From positions 744,001-808,000 of the forward strand of contig CAXXFH010000004.1 of the NCBI GenBank assembly GCA_963677085.2: DNA of 64,000 bases. Direction: 5' to 3'. The first letter of the stretch is position 1. Every line of letters begins with the position of its first letter. Positions 1 through 8,615 of this stretch are shown here, in pieces. The stretch comes from G963677085 sp963677085. Lineage in GTDB: Bacteria; Planctomycetota; Planctomycetia; Pirellulales; Thermoguttaceae. Position numbers and translations under genes: made by a program. The notes under the pieces were generated by a model. The model was not told the DNA's origin. It did no database searches and worked only from the letters and a program-made list of their open reading frames with translations.

Positions 1-924
1 AGGTTCTCCGCCGGGGCCACCACCTTCGCTCGACGACTCTCGGCTTTCGTCTTTTTCCGAGACGGCCACCGGCTTGGGAGCGTATTTCACGCTGGTGCTA
101 CGTTGTTTGCGTTGGGGATCGAGGAGTACGTCGGCGGTTACCGTGACGCCGGGCACGTAGGAGAGGGCGTTGAGGATCTTCGTCCGCCAGTCCTGCTCGT
201 GGATCCGCTTCAGCGATACGTAGGGATTGTCAGAGGCGCTACCGCCGCTCTCGGGTGAACCGTGGTGAACGCCGCCGTTGAGGTCGGCCACGGTGACGTT
301 TTCCGGCTTCAACGAGGCCACGGCCCCGGCGACCAAGTGGCGGATCGCCGAAACCTGTTGGTCGTCGAGTTGGCCCGCACCGAGCGGTTTCACGCTGACC
401 GAGGCCTTGGTGATTTCTTCACGCCGCAGGCCGCCGCGTTTCTCGGTATCGTAGAGAACGTAGGCGCTATCGATGTTCTGCATTTGGCCGATAATCATTG
501 CCAGCATCTTCTGCTTGGCAATTTTCAGCAGGGCGTCGCGTTCCTTCTGGCTAGTGAAGGGGCTGGTGTCTTCGATCGACTTTTCCAGCACGGTGTTGAT
601 GTTCGGCGGCATGGCCTTGGCATCGGCCAGCGCACCCATGTAGGCTTCTTTCAGCCCACGGGGAACGTAAATCTGCGTGCCACGGACTTCATAACTGTTG
701 AGCCCCGCCTTGGAGAAGGCCGCTTCCATCACGGGAATATGTGCCGGGGGTACCGGCACGCCGTTCATCAAATCGACCTGTGGCCCCGACGTTTCGTGGG
801 TGAACAAATAACCCAAGCTCACCACCACGGCCACCAGCAACAGCCCGGTGGTCACCCGGGTTGCCGGCGTCATCGAGCGGAACAGATCGGTGAGTTGAGC
901 GAAGGCTTTGTTAAGAAAATCCAT
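1..924 (-). CDS. fliF: Flagellar M-ring protein FliF (N-terminal part; gene continues beyond the window)
   Basis: FliF builds the MS ring of the flagellar basal body in the inner membrane and is the platform for the export gate and C ring. The frame is open from an ATG at 924 to the window edge (308 residues), so the C-terminal half, including the second membrane segment and the FliG-binding tail, is missing. A membrane segment lies at about residues 24-41 after a short cytoplasmic N-terminus. The following region carries YscJ/FliF ring-building features (PVPPAHIPVMEAAFSKAGL, then YVPRGLKEAYMGALAD). The region near residue 270 (WRTKILNALSYVPGVTVTAD) also fits FliF. It is the last visible gene of flgB-flgC-fliE-fliF, 66 bp after fliE. 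Confidence 0.93.
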   Translation of the reverse strand, partial: MDFLNKAFAQLTDLFRSMTPATRVTTGLLLVAVVVSLGYLFTHETSGPQVDLMNGVPVPPAHIPVMEAAFSKAGLNSYEVRGTQIYVPRGLKEAYMGALADAKAMPPNINTVLEKSIEDTSPFTSQKERDALLKIAKQKMLAMIIGQMQNIDSAYVLYDTEKRGGLRREEITKASVSVKPLGAGQLDDQQVSAIRHLVAGAVASLKPENVTVADLNGGVHHGSPESGGSASDNPYVSLKRIHEQDWRTKILNALSYVPGVTVTADVLLDPQRKQRSTSVKYAPKPVAVSEKDESRESSSEGGGPGGEP

Positions 925-990
925 CCGTATTGCAGACCTGTTGAAGTATGTTTTTTGAGCGGAATTTCAGCGACTAACGAACGACATCGA

Positions 991-1299
991 TTACACCCGC
1001 AAGTTTTGTACTTCCTGGTAGGCTTGAACCATCTTATTGCGAACCTGCATCATCATGCGGAAGGCGATATCGGCCTTCTGCACGGCCGTGAGGACTTCGG
1101 CCGGGTTGACGTCGCCCGAGCCGGTAACCAACTGTTCGACCGCTTGGTCGGCGTCCTGTTGCATCGTATTAACTTCCTTGATCGAGTCGACCAGGTAGTC
1201 TTTAAACGTTTTCGTACCTTCGGTAACACCACTCGACTGGGCAGCAGTCGCTTGACCGGGCAGCGGAATCGGTGCTTGGATGCCTTGAATCGGGTTCAT
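991..1299 (-). CDS. fliE: Flagellar hook-basal body protein FliE
   Basis: FliE is the small adapter that joins the MS ring to the proximal rod and is among the first substrates of flagellar export. The 102-residue length matches the family. The C-terminal half has the family pattern: VNPAEVLTAVQKADIAFRM, then MVQAYQEVQNLRV at the end. The start ATG shares one base with the flgC stop (TGATG), so the two are probably translationally coupled. Nothing looks abnormal. Confidence 0.95.
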   Translation of the reverse strand: MNPIQGIQAPIPLPGQATAAQSSGVTEGTKTFKDYLVDSIKEVNTMQQDADQAVEQLVTGSGDVNPAEVLTAVQKADIAFRMMMQVRNKMVQAYQEVQNLRV

Positions 1300-1706
1300 C
1301 AGGCGAGAATCCTCAGCGTCTGTTGTTCCATGTCTTTGGTGATTTCGATGGCACCCAGATTGGCCTCATACGAACGAGCGGCCTCCGTGGCATCGGTGAA
1401 TTCAGTCAACATGCTGATATTGGGATAGGCCACGTAGCCTTGCTCGTTGGCGTCGGGGTTGTTCGGCTCGTAACGCAGCCGAGGGGCATCGTCGGCCTCC
1501 TGGACCGAGCTGACCGTGACGCCCGCCGCGCCGTTGGCACCGATGGAGTCGTCGGTCTGGAAGATCACGAAGCGACGCTGATAGGGTGCCCGTTCGCCCG
1601 CCTCGTTGTGCGTGGTCGAAATATTCGCCAGGTTGCTCGAACGCACGAGCATTCGCTGCCGTTGGGCGACCAATCCGCTGGTCGAGATATCCATGGCCGT
1701 AAACAT
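1299..1706 (-). CDS. flgC: Flagellar proximal rod protein FlgC
   Basis: FlgC is a proximal rod subunit of the periplasmic axial structure. The 135-residue protein has the rod/hook N-terminal signature (MDISTSGLVAQRQRM, then SSNLANISTT) and the matching C-terminal helix (DATEAARSYEANLGAIEITKD). A PNNPDANEQGYV segment fits the FlgC middle region. It lies between flgB and fliE; its stop overlaps the fliE start by one base. The 140-bp gap to flgB is filled by a dispersed repeat, unlike the tight packing downstream. Confidence 0.96.
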   Translation of the reverse strand: MFTAMDISTSGLVAQRQRMLVRSSNLANISTTHNEAGERAPYQRRFVIFQTDDSIGANGAAGVTVSSVQEADDAPRLRYEPNNPDANEQGYVAYPNISMLTEFTDATEAARSYEANLGAIEITKDMEQQTLRILA

Positions 1707-1723
1707 GGCGAGGTCCTGGGGTA

Positions 1724-1828
1724 GGAGTTGGGAGTATGGAGCAGGGAGTATGGAGTTGGCGGTTGGATGTCAATTCATCGCGAGGCTCGATCGCTACGAG
1801 GCTCAGTCGCTTCAGCGACCATGAATCC
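1724..1828 (+). repeat. Composite heptamer-tract plus palindrome repeat, inside the flagellar operon
   Basis: Six consecutive 7-bp units run from 1724 to 1765 (GGAGTTG, GGAGTAT, GGAGCAG, GGAGTAT, GGAGTTG, GCGGTTG). After about 40 bp comes the palindrome GTCGCTTCAGCGAC (1806-1819) followed by CATGAATCC. This is the same arrangement as at 27629, 28950 and 31011, and in reverse at 16067, 26639 and 61871. It separates flgB from flgC. Confidence 0.85.
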
Positions 1829-1846
1829 GGGAACACTTCATCGTGG

Positions 1847-2269
1847 TTAAACCTTCTCGGAAATGGCCGTTTGAAGCAGTCGAAACTGGCTGGTCATGAT
1901 TGTCAGCGCCAAGTTGTGTTGCATCTGGTTTTTGACCATTTCGGTCACTTCGTTTTCCAGCGAGACGTTACTCTTGTCGTGGTGGAGGATTGTGTGGGGG
2001 TGTTCGGCAATCTCGGCGACGGGGTCTTCGGCTGGTGGTGGCGAGGGATCACCCGGCGAACGAGATTGGGCGGGTTCGTCGCGCTGTCGGATCGCCTCCT
2101 GCAATCGTTGTTGAAAGTCCTCGACCGAAAGGTCCCGAAATTCGTAGCCCGGCGTGTCCACGTTGGCGATGTTTCCCGCCAGCACCGCGTGACGTTCCTC
2201 CGAAAAGTTGATTGTCTGCTGGAGCACGGGAATCGTCGTCGAGCGAAACAAACTGCCGTACAACGACAT
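1847..2269 (-). CDS. flgB: Flagellar proximal rod protein FlgB
   Basis: FlgB is a proximal rod subunit. The 140-residue protein has the FlgB N-terminal pattern (TIPVLQQTINFSEERHAVLAGNIANVDTPGYE) and the C-terminal helix (VSLENEVTEMVKNQMQHNLALTIM) expected for the family. A Pro/Ser/Asp-rich insert at about residues 68-85 is its only oddity. An AAAGGA ribosome site lies 6 bp before the ATG. It is the first gene of the basal-body operon, and a sigma-54 promoter sits about 40 bp upstream. Confidence 0.95.
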   Translation of the reverse strand: MSLYGSLFRSTTIPVLQQTINFSEERHAVLAGNIANVDTPGYEFRDLSVEDFQQRLQEAIRQRDEPAQSRSPGDPSPPPAEDPVAEIAEHPHTILHHDKSNVSLENEVTEMVKNQMQHNLALTIMTSQFRLLQTAISEKV

Positions 2270-2309
2270 GGTTTCATCCTTTTCGGAACGCGCACGCTAC
2301 CGTTTGCTA

Positions 2310-2325
2310 TGCAAGCGGTGTGCCA
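2310..2325 (-). promoter_or_regulatory. Sigma-54 promoter of the flgB operon
   Basis: Read on the minus strand the sequence is TGGCAC-ACCGC-TTGCA, a perfect match to the -24/-12 consensus with exact 5-bp spacing. It lies 41 bp before the flgB ATG, giving a predicted leader of about 30 nt. An NtrC-family activator gene is immediately upstream, so the regulator and its target are adjacent. Confidence 0.85.
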
Positions 2326-2595
2326 GTTGGGCTCCGATACCTCCGAATATCCCGGGGGACGGAGTCTCTTGATATGTCCTAACTATCGATAAATTCTGCA
2401 ACTTACGCCGCCGGCCAATCTTCCGCTGTTGTCGTTGTCGGCTGTAGAATGCTTCCTCAGGATTCGTGCTGATCGGCAGGTTTTGCGCCATCTCGACCGG
2501 CAGTTTTTGCCGATTACCCAAGTATTCCACACGCTCGATTTGTCGTCGTAGTGTTGTTGGTTACGCGTTGATTACGGAACGAATTGTTTCCTCGA

Positions 2596-2617
2596 CCCAG
2601 GGGTTGCAACCCCTGGG
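2596..2617. repeat. 22-bp perfect palindrome downstream of the sigma-54 activator gene
   Basis: The half-site CCCAGGGGTTG is followed directly by its reverse complement. It is about 90 bp downstream of the activator stop codon and could form a hairpin in the transcript, but there is no T tract, so it is not a standard terminator. I believe this kind of palindrome recurs in planctomycete intergenic DNA; that is from memory and not shown here. Confidence 0.6.
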
Positions 2618-2673
2618 CTTGGGGGAGGTGAATGTTCAACCGGGTGTTTGCTGGTCGCCCTCTCGATCTGCTG

Positions 2674-2700
2674 AAATCCCAAATCCAAAATCCCAGATCC
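2674..2700 (-). repeat. Heptamer tract AAATCCC/AAATCCA
   Basis: Four 7-bp units (AAATCCC, AAATCCA, AAATCCC, AGATCC) end three bases before the stop codon of the activator gene. They resemble the tract at 26664-26684. This is a heptamer-only locus without the GCTTCAGC palindrome nearby. Confidence 0.7.
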
Positions 2701-2703
2701 GTC

Positions 2704-4122
2704 TCACCCTGCCTTGGCGAATGATTTTTCGCGGGGGGCGTAGCCGTATTGCCGGAGTTTTCCGGAAAGGGTTCGCACGCCGATTCCCAGGGCTTCGGCC
2801 GTCTTCGCCCGATGACCGCCGAATTGTTCCAAGGTGGCCTCGATTAGTCGACGTTCCATTTCCTGAAGGCTTAACCCCACGGGTATTCTGGCGTCGGCAT
2901 CCAGGTCGGAATCCGCCGTGCCGATCAGCCAGCGGCGCAATTCATCGGCCGTAACGGTCTGGCCGTTGTTCAGCACACTCGCCCTGGTGACGATGTTCTC
3001 CAACTCCCGAACGTTGCCCGGCCAATCGTGGTGCATCAGCAAATCCATGGCCGAGACATCAACCGAAGCCGGATCTCGACCCAAGCGAGTCGCGCTGCGC
3101 CGGAAGAAGTGTTCGACCAAGTCGGGGATATCGTCGCGGCGTTCGCGCAACGGCGGCACCCAAAGCGGCAGCACGGCCAGCCGATAGTACAAGTCCTGGC
3201 GGAAGTTTCCCGCGTCGATCTCTTCGGTAAGATCGCGGTTCGTGGTGGCCAGCACACGGACGTCGACATGGACGGTCCGGCTGGAACCCACCCGCTCGAA
3301 CGACTTTTCCTGCAACACCCTCAACAGCTTGGCCTGCAAGTTCAGATCGATTTCGGTGACCTCGTCGAGGAGGATCGAGCCGCCGTCGGCCATCTCGAAA
3401 CGACCGGTGCGCGAGGCCTCGGCACCGGTGAACGCGCCTCGTTCGTGTCCGAACAGTTCACTTTCCATCAGTTGGGCCGAAAGCACAGGGCAATTGAGGC
3501 TCACCAACGGGGCCTGACAGCGGTCGCTGGCGGCATGCACGGCCCGGGCGACCAGTTCTTTGCCCGTGCCGCTTTCTCCGGTAATCAACACGGTTTCCGG
3601 CGTGGGCCCCACCTGGGCAATGCGTTGACGCAACGTATGCATCGCCGCGCTGGAGCCGACCATCACCGGGGAAATCTCCGGTTTGGTGTTCGTCTCGCCT
3701 CGCGACGGGTTGACGAGTTGGCCGTGGCGGATCGCTTCGCCCACGAGTCGCTCGAGTTGATCCACGTCGAACGGTTTTTCTATGTAGTCGAAGGCGCCGT
3801 GCCGCATGGCCTGGACCGCCGAACTGACCGTGGCGTGGGCCGTGACCATGACCACCTGCGAGCTATAGCGACGCTGCTCGATTTGAATGATGAATTCGAG
3901 TCCCGACATGCCGGGCATTTGCAGATCGGTGACCACGCAATCGTAGTCTTGCTGTTGGAGCACATTGAGTGCTTCGTGTGCGCTGGAGCGGCAATCTACC
4001 TGGTAGCCCGACTGGCGCAGCACGTCGGCCATCGACTCTCGGGCCTGGCGATGGTCGTCGACCACCAATACGCGACCGCGCGAAGAGCTTGGGGCGTTGG
4101 GTTTGTCGGCAACGTTCTTCAT
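2704..4122 (-). CDS. NtrC-family sigma-54-dependent response regulator (FleR/FlrC-like)
   Basis: This 472-residue protein is a phosphorylation-controlled activator of sigma-54 RNA polymerase. The N-terminal receiver domain (about 17-130) has the acidic pair D22/D23, phosphoacceptor D66, T94 and K116. The AAA+ domain has Walker A (GESGTGKE), the sigma-54 contact loop GAFTGA and Walker B (GGSILLDEV). The C-terminus is a Fis-type helix-turn-helix (HRAKTAEALGIGVRTLSGKL). The ATG at 4122 overlaps the kinase stop by four bases (ATGA); the frame extends further upstream but would overlap the kinase deeply. With a sigma-54 promoter before flgB 400 bp downstream, a role in flagellar gene activation is the natural inference. 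Confidence 0.93.
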   Translation of the reverse strand: MKNVADKPNAPSSSRGRVLVVDDHRQARESMADVLRQSGYQVDCRSSAHEALNVLQQQDYDCVVTDLQMPGMSGLEFIIQIEQRRYSSQVVMVTAHATVSSAVQAMRHGAFDYIEKPFDVDQLERLVGEAIRHGQLVNPSRGETNTKPEISPVMVGSSAAMHTLRQRIAQVGPTPETVLITGESGTGKELVARAVHAASDRCQAPLVSLNCPVLSAQLMESELFGHERGAFTGAEASRTGRFEMADGGSILLDEVTEIDLNLQAKLLRVLQEKSFERVGSSRTVHVDVRVLATTNRDLTEEIDAGNFRQDLYYRLAVLPLWVPPLRERRDDIPDLVEHFFRRSATRLGRDPASVDVSAMDLLMHHDWPGNVRELENIVTRASVLNNGQTVTADELRRWLIGTADSDLDADARIPVGLSLQEMERRLIEATLEQFGGHRAKTAEALGIGVRTLSGKLRQYGYAPREKSFAKAG

Positions 4123-4982
4123 GCAGGAATCTCCAGGGCCTCGGCGACCGGTTGGGGAATTCGCAGGGTAAATGCGGCACCACCGTCGGGACAGTTGGCG
4201 GCGAGCACGTCGCCGCCGTGGACCTCGGAAATGCGATAGACGATAGCCAGCCCGAGTCCCGTGCCGCCTTGTTTGGTGGTGAAAAAGGGTTCGAACACGC
4301 GGCATTTCACCTCTTCCGAAAGACCGGGACCGCTGTCGGCCACTTCCAACTCTACGCGGTTGTCGGTGGTTACCCCGGTGACGACCAGCGAGCCGCCGTC
4401 GGGCATGGCGTCGATGGCGTTGAGCGTAAGATTCAGCACGGCACGGCGGAGCATGTCTTCGTCCGCGTGAATTTGCAGTCCGTCGACCATGTCGATTTCG
4501 GTGCTCACTCCCTGTGCCGAAAGCTGCGGCATCAGCGAGGCCTGAACGTCTTCTACCAACTTGCGCAACGAGAACGAGTGCGTCTTGGGATCGCGGTCCG
4601 ACGTGAAATGCAACAGGTCGTTCACCGTGGCGTCCAACTCGGTGAACCCGCCGGCGATCTTGTCGAGCACTTCGAGGCTTCCCGAGTCGTCGGAAATCCG
4701 GCGTCGCAAGAGGCTCAGATACAAGGTGATGGGTACCAGACTGTTACGGACCTCGTGGGCGATATGCGAAGCCATTTGGCCGAGGTCGGCCAAACGATTC
4801 TTTCGAGCCAACTCGCGGTTCTTGACCTCCAGTTCGTCGGTCAGACGCCGGACCTCCGCACGCAGGGCTTCGTGCGTGTGTTCCAGTCGCAACGTGGCTT
4901 CATGCCAGGCGGCGAGCACGGTTTCCAGGTCGGCGTTGTTTTGCGGGAGTGCCGTGGTATCGCGATCGGGCGTTTCAGTCAT
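4119..4982 (-). CDS. Soluble sensor histidine kinase (FleS/FlrB-like)
   Basis: This 287-residue kinase is the likely phosphodonor of the overlapping response regulator. After a short N-terminus comes a helical coiled-coil segment (about 25-60). The dimerisation/phosphoacceptor box is ASHIAHEVRNSLVPI. The ATPase domain has an N box (LNLTLNAIDAMPDGG), G1 (DSGPGL), an F box (FEPFFTTK) and G2 (GGTGLGLAI). No membrane segment or signal peptide is seen, so it should sense a cytoplasmic cue, as FlrB and FleS do. An AGGA motif precedes the ATG. Confidence 0.92.
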   Translation of the reverse strand: MTETPDRDTTALPQNNADLETVLAAWHEATLRLEHTHEALRAEVRRLTDELEVKNRELARKNRLADLGQMASHIAHEVRNSLVPITLYLSLLRRRISDDSGSLEVLDKIAGGFTELDATVNDLLHFTSDRDPKTHSFSLRKLVEDVQASLMPQLSAQGVSTEIDMVDGLQIHADEDMLRRAVLNLTLNAIDAMPDGGSLVVTGVTTDNRVELEVADSGPGLSEEVKCRVFEPFFTTKQGGTGLGLAIVYRISEVHGGDVLAANCPDGGAAFTLRIPQPVAEALEIPA

Positions 4983-5133
4983 GACACAGGTCCTGATGGT
5001 ATCAAGCGTAGAAAAGAACAGCGACAGCGTGTTTGATTAGATGGCAGCGTCGAAAAGAGTTTCTTCTGAGATCCGAAAACTTGTGGTATCCAGACGTCCG
5101 TTGGTCGCCTTTCACTTCAGGGCGATGTCGGCG

Positions 5134-5592
5134 TCAATAGCGTTCCGAGGAAAGATCGAGTTGATGAACCTGTTGAACGGGCGCACTGACATAGGCTCCC
5201 CGGGTCATGCCGGCATGATGAACTCCCTGCAGGTCAGAGGCAGCCTGGTCGCGGCGCAAATGCATTAGGGTCTCGCACTGTTTCTCCTGGGCGACAATCT
5301 CACGAAGCAAACGATCGCACTGCTCGATCTGTGCGCCACACGCCAGGCGTGCTTCTTCCGTTGGCCAATGGCGATGCTCTGGCTTCTGGCCGCGGAACGG
5401 ATCGAGTTTACGATCCAAGTTGCCCAATTCGAGAAGCGCTCGCTGTTTGATGGCCAGCAGGTCGAGCAAGGCCGTCATCCTGGTACCTTCGATAAGTTCC
5501 AGTTGCCGGTAACCCATGTCTCGCAGTTGTTCCAGGCACGTCAAACGACGCTGAACGAGTTCTGCCAGAATGTTGGTGTCAAGAGATGGCAT
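5134..5592 (-). CDS. Small helical protein, possible FlgN-type flagellar chaperone
   Basis: The 152-residue protein is Leu-, Gln- and Arg-rich and predicted almost entirely helical (LAELVQRRLTCLEQLRDMG, then LLDLLAIKQRALLELGNLDRKL). It has no signal peptide or membrane segment. Size, helical heptads and its place just upstream of the kinase/regulator pair on the same strand resemble FlgN/FliT-type export chaperones, which have very weak sequence signatures. No diagnostic motif was seen, so the function is a guess from context. The gap of 150 bp to the kinase gene shows no clear promoter. Confidence 0.5.
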   Translation of the reverse strand: MPSLDTNILAELVQRRLTCLEQLRDMGYRQLELIEGTRMTALLDLLAIKQRALLELGNLDRKLDPFRGQKPEHRHWPTEEARLACGAQIEQCDRLLREIVAQEKQCETLMHLRRDQAASDLQGVHHAGMTRGAYVSAPVQQVHQLDLSSERY

Positions 5593-5678
5593 GGTAGCGG
5601 ACCGTTGTTGAGGAAAGTGGCCGTTGGGCGTTTTCCGTTTCCGTGCTGAGTGTGGCGACCAGGGTAATCTGTCGATCC

Positions 5679-8144
5679 CTAAAGTGCGGCGAGTGCATCG
5701 AGACGTTCAGACCATTGTTTACGTGTGTAATTCGTGGTTTCCGTGAATTTGGTGTCGGGTTTCATGCGGTCTAGCACAATACGTGCTTGTTCCAGTGTGC
5801 CTTTAGCCTTTGCCGGATCACCCAAGCGACGGTAGGCATTGGCGATTCGCACATAGGCTTCCAGCACTTCGGGATTATTTTGATAGCGGTTGGTGGCCGT
5901 CGAGTACGACTTGATGGATGCTTCGTATTTTCCCATCGCAAACTCGATGTCGCCGATTGCAAAGTAGCAGTTCCGAAGAACGGACTTTTCCAGCGAGGTA
6001 AGTTCGGCCGTTTCTTGTTTCCGGCTCAACGAGTCGCGAAGTAGGTGATACTGATCCAGGGCCTTGGTGTACATCTCGTGGATTCGTTTGGTGTGCGCAA
6101 CCCGGGTAGCGCCGGCCAAATCGGCACGGAGTTTCTCCTGCACGTCTTTGGCGATCTGGTAGAAAGAATCGGCGATCAGGTACTTTGCCCCGAGGTTCAG
6201 GGGATCTTCGGGATACCGCGCTACGGCCTCTTCGAGCCGGCGAATTGCTTCCAGGTAATTCCCTTTGGTGTGCAGTAGTTCTCCCAAAGCGAAAAGGGAG
6301 TCGCGCCATTCTTTACTGGCTGGCGTGAGGTATTCGCCATTGAGGTTGTCGCGCAACAGGCCTTCGACCTTTTCGTAATCCCCTTTTTCCAGATAGGCCT
6401 TACTGGCAAAGAGGCGTGCCCGAAATGCCGCCGCATCGCGAGGGTGAAACTCAATGCACTCGCGGAATGCCTCCAAGGCCATGTTCACCTTGTTCAACGC
6501 CATCAAGGCCTCGCCGTAGTCGGTAAGCGCTTGGGGATGACGTTTGCGCGTGGTGTCTTTTAGGTACCGCCGCAAGGTCTTGGCGGCGCCGTAGTAGTCG
6601 CGGCCTGCCATCATCGCACTGGCCGCATCCCAGAGCCGCTCAGGATAGTCGCGAGTGGCTGCTTGCAGATCGGCCAGTCGCAGATAGACGCGTCCCGCCA
6701 TTCGCATTTGGGTTCGGCCGTCTTCTTCGAGCGGTTGAGCTTCCTCACGCGGTAAATGCGACGCCCTCTCCAGCAGCGCCTCTCCCCACGCTCGATGCGA
6801 TTGTGCCGTGAGCTGCAACGCACGGACTTTCGGGAACAGTGGGTAGAGCAACTTGCTCAACTGCAGGCACACGGCATAGTTGCCGCCGTTGAGGTAGTGC
6901 TGATAGGTAGTAAGCATCCGGGTCCGCAAATCGTCGAGCGTAAGCCAGGGGTTGCTGAAGTTTTTCGGATCGTCGATCGTGCGCAACGCATTGCGGTACG
7001 ATGCCAAGGCGGCCGTGTCGCGTCCCACTTTCTGTGAGAGCTCGGCCTCCTGGAAACTGGCGGCAATACCTTCTGGCGTGTCGGCATGGAGTTTCACTGT
7101 GCGAGCAAACTGAGCCAAGGCTGCACGGTAATCGCCCAACTGCTGGTAGCACACGCCAATCAGATACATGGCCTTGCGCGTAGCCTGGGTGCTAAGCGTG
7201 TCGTGTCCCTGCGCTGCGCGAAAAACCTCGATGGCTTTCTGATACTTCTGGCGCGCCGCAATGCGATCTTCGGGGGTGGCATCGGCATCGTCGGCAAGCA
7301 GGTGGGCTTCGTGCATCAACACCTGGCCACGAACGACGATCGCATCGGCCCGGTTCTGAGAACTATCGGGAACCTTGGCCAAGGTGGCGAGACATTCGGG
7401 AATCCGATTCATCCGCAATAGGATCTGCGCCCGTTCGAGTAAACCTTCGTAACGCAACGGAGCTGGTAACCCACGATCGTTCACGTAGAGTGCGTTTTCC
7501 TCAAGCGCTTCCTCTAGTCGGGGATTGGCGTCCTGTAAAAACGCGCCGGCCAGCAACCGATGAATCTCTGGGGCCTTCTCCTGGTCGACGGCCAACGCAT
7601 CGCGCAGTACCGGCCGGCTGGCCGGATACTGGCTGCTAAGATAAAGACAACGACCGAGGAGAAAGAGCCCCTCGGCTTTGCGGCCCGGCGGAAAACCTTG
7701 GTCGCGGGCTTCCTCAAGGTACCGAGCAGCCAGTCGATAAAGACTTGCTTTTTCCTTGCTCCAAGTTTCGTCGGTTTCGTAGGCCGTGGCCGCGCCCATG
7801 ACGAACGCCGGGGCACCGGCTTCCTCGACCGTCAAGTTGGTTTGGGCCTTCAGACGCTGAGCCAGTTCCCGGGCGGTTACAAACGAACCGTTGTCGAGTG
7901 CCTGTAGAGCCATATCTACCGTAACCAGCTTCGGTGCGGTCTGTTTGGCTGCGATGAACACGCCGCCGAGAATCATGCCGAATACGGAAATCAAACATGC
8001 CACGCCAACGATCGCCGTTCGCAAGCGATTGGCCGTTGCCCATCGAACGACGGCGCGCAGCATCTGCGGCAACGACTTCATCTTCTGAATGAAGCCTGAC
8101 GGCACGGCAGCCGATTCGGTGGAGTCCAATGTTTCCGCGGTCAT
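5679..8144 (-). CDS. Membrane-anchored TPR-repeat protein
   Basis: The 821-residue protein has one membrane segment near residues 47-68 (TAIVGVACLISVFGMILGGVFIA) and a large domain, probably periplasmic, built of tetratricopeptide-type helical pairs. Clear repeat units include YLIGVCYQQLGDYRAALAQF, ALMALNKVNMALEAFREC and YVRIANAYRRLGDPAKAKG. Such proteins are scaffolds for protein complexes; the partner is unknown. The ATG at 8144 was chosen over an upstream extension because the added residues look random. It precedes the flagellar regulators on the same strand, 86 bp away, but no flagellar motif is visible. Confidence 0.8.
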   Translation of the reverse strand: MTAETLDSTESAAVPSGFIQKMKSLPQMLRAVVRWATANRLRTAIVGVACLISVFGMILGGVFIAAKQTAPKLVTVDMALQALDNGSFVTARELAQRLKAQTNLTVEEAGAPAFVMGAATAYETDETWSKEKASLYRLAARYLEEARDQGFPPGRKAEGLFLLGRCLYLSSQYPASRPVLRDALAVDQEKAPEIHRLLAGAFLQDANPRLEEALEENALYVNDRGLPAPLRYEGLLERAQILLRMNRIPECLATLAKVPDSSQNRADAIVVRGQVLMHEAHLLADDADATPEDRIAARQKYQKAIEVFRAAQGHDTLSTQATRKAMYLIGVCYQQLGDYRAALAQFARTVKLHADTPEGIAASFQEAELSQKVGRDTAALASYRNALRTIDDPKNFSNPWLTLDDLRTRMLTTYQHYLNGGNYAVCLQLSKLLYPLFPKVRALQLTAQSHRAWGEALLERASHLPREEAQPLEEDGRTQMRMAGRVYLRLADLQAATRDYPERLWDAASAMMAGRDYYGAAKTLRRYLKDTTRKRHPQALTDYGEALMALNKVNMALEAFRECIEFHPRDAAAFRARLFASKAYLEKGDYEKVEGLLRDNLNGEYLTPASKEWRDSLFALGELLHTKGNYLEAIRRLEEAVARYPEDPLNLGAKYLIADSFYQIAKDVQEKLRADLAGATRVAHTKRIHEMYTKALDQYHLLRDSLSRKQETAELTSLEKSVLRNCYFAIGDIEFAMGKYEASIKSYSTATNRYQNNPEVLEAYVRIANAYRRLGDPAKAKGTLEQARIVLDRMKPDTKFTETTNYTRKQWSERLDALAAL

Positions 8145-8615
8145 CGCAATTTTTCCGAGAAAAAGGCGGGGCAGCTTGTACTCGAAACGGCAGGCCGATG
8201 TCAATGCTCGTTTCGCGTGGGGGTACGCAATGAAGGGCCAGTTGGAGGGATGCGGGGTAGTGTCGGCAGGCCTTGCCAAGGACGAAACCCGAGCCCGCCG
8301 ATCGCCGCATGGAGGGCGCCCGGCTTGCCCGGGCGCCGCAGATTTCCAGGGCGTTCACCTGGCAATCCACGTTGCCCACTGGCTATGAGTGAAGAGGGGA
8401 AAGAGAGGTGTTCCGTGTTTCCTCAAACCTGAGGCGTCGGGTGTCACGGGCAGCCTGTTTGCCCCCGTGTTCGGCGCTGGCTGGCAAGTAGCCAGTGGCA
8501 CCCGTGCATAGGTTTGACAGAGCGATAGCCCCCGATTTCCAGTTTTCAGCTAGACCACTTGGTGGCCCTGCTGGGATCTGTGGGGCGGCAGTATGGGAGA
8601 GATACGCAGAGAGCG
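8145..8615. other. 471-bp gap with a hairpin and a dispersed inverted repeat
   Basis: No convincing gene. There is a strong hairpin at 8315-8337 (GGCGCCCGG, loop CTTGC, CCGGGCGCC) without a T tract. The inverted-repeat element at 8438-8504 is listed separately. The gap lies upstream of the TPR gene start and downstream of the esterase-like gene, both on the minus strand. Confidence 0.6.
8438..8504. repeat. GGGTGCCAC-type inverted-repeat element
   Basis: The ends CGGGTGTCAC (8438-8447) and GTGGCACCCG (8495-8504) are inverted repeats with one mismatch and enclose about 47 bp. Related elements with the same CGGGTGCCAC-type ends lie at 33539-33604 and 44725-44791. Confidence 0.7.

Noticed and set aside
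3028..4239. Long plus-strand frame (403 codons) opposite the sigma-54 activator and kinase
   Set aside because: The minus strand has full-length conserved domains; the plus frame is an antisense shadow caused by codon bias.
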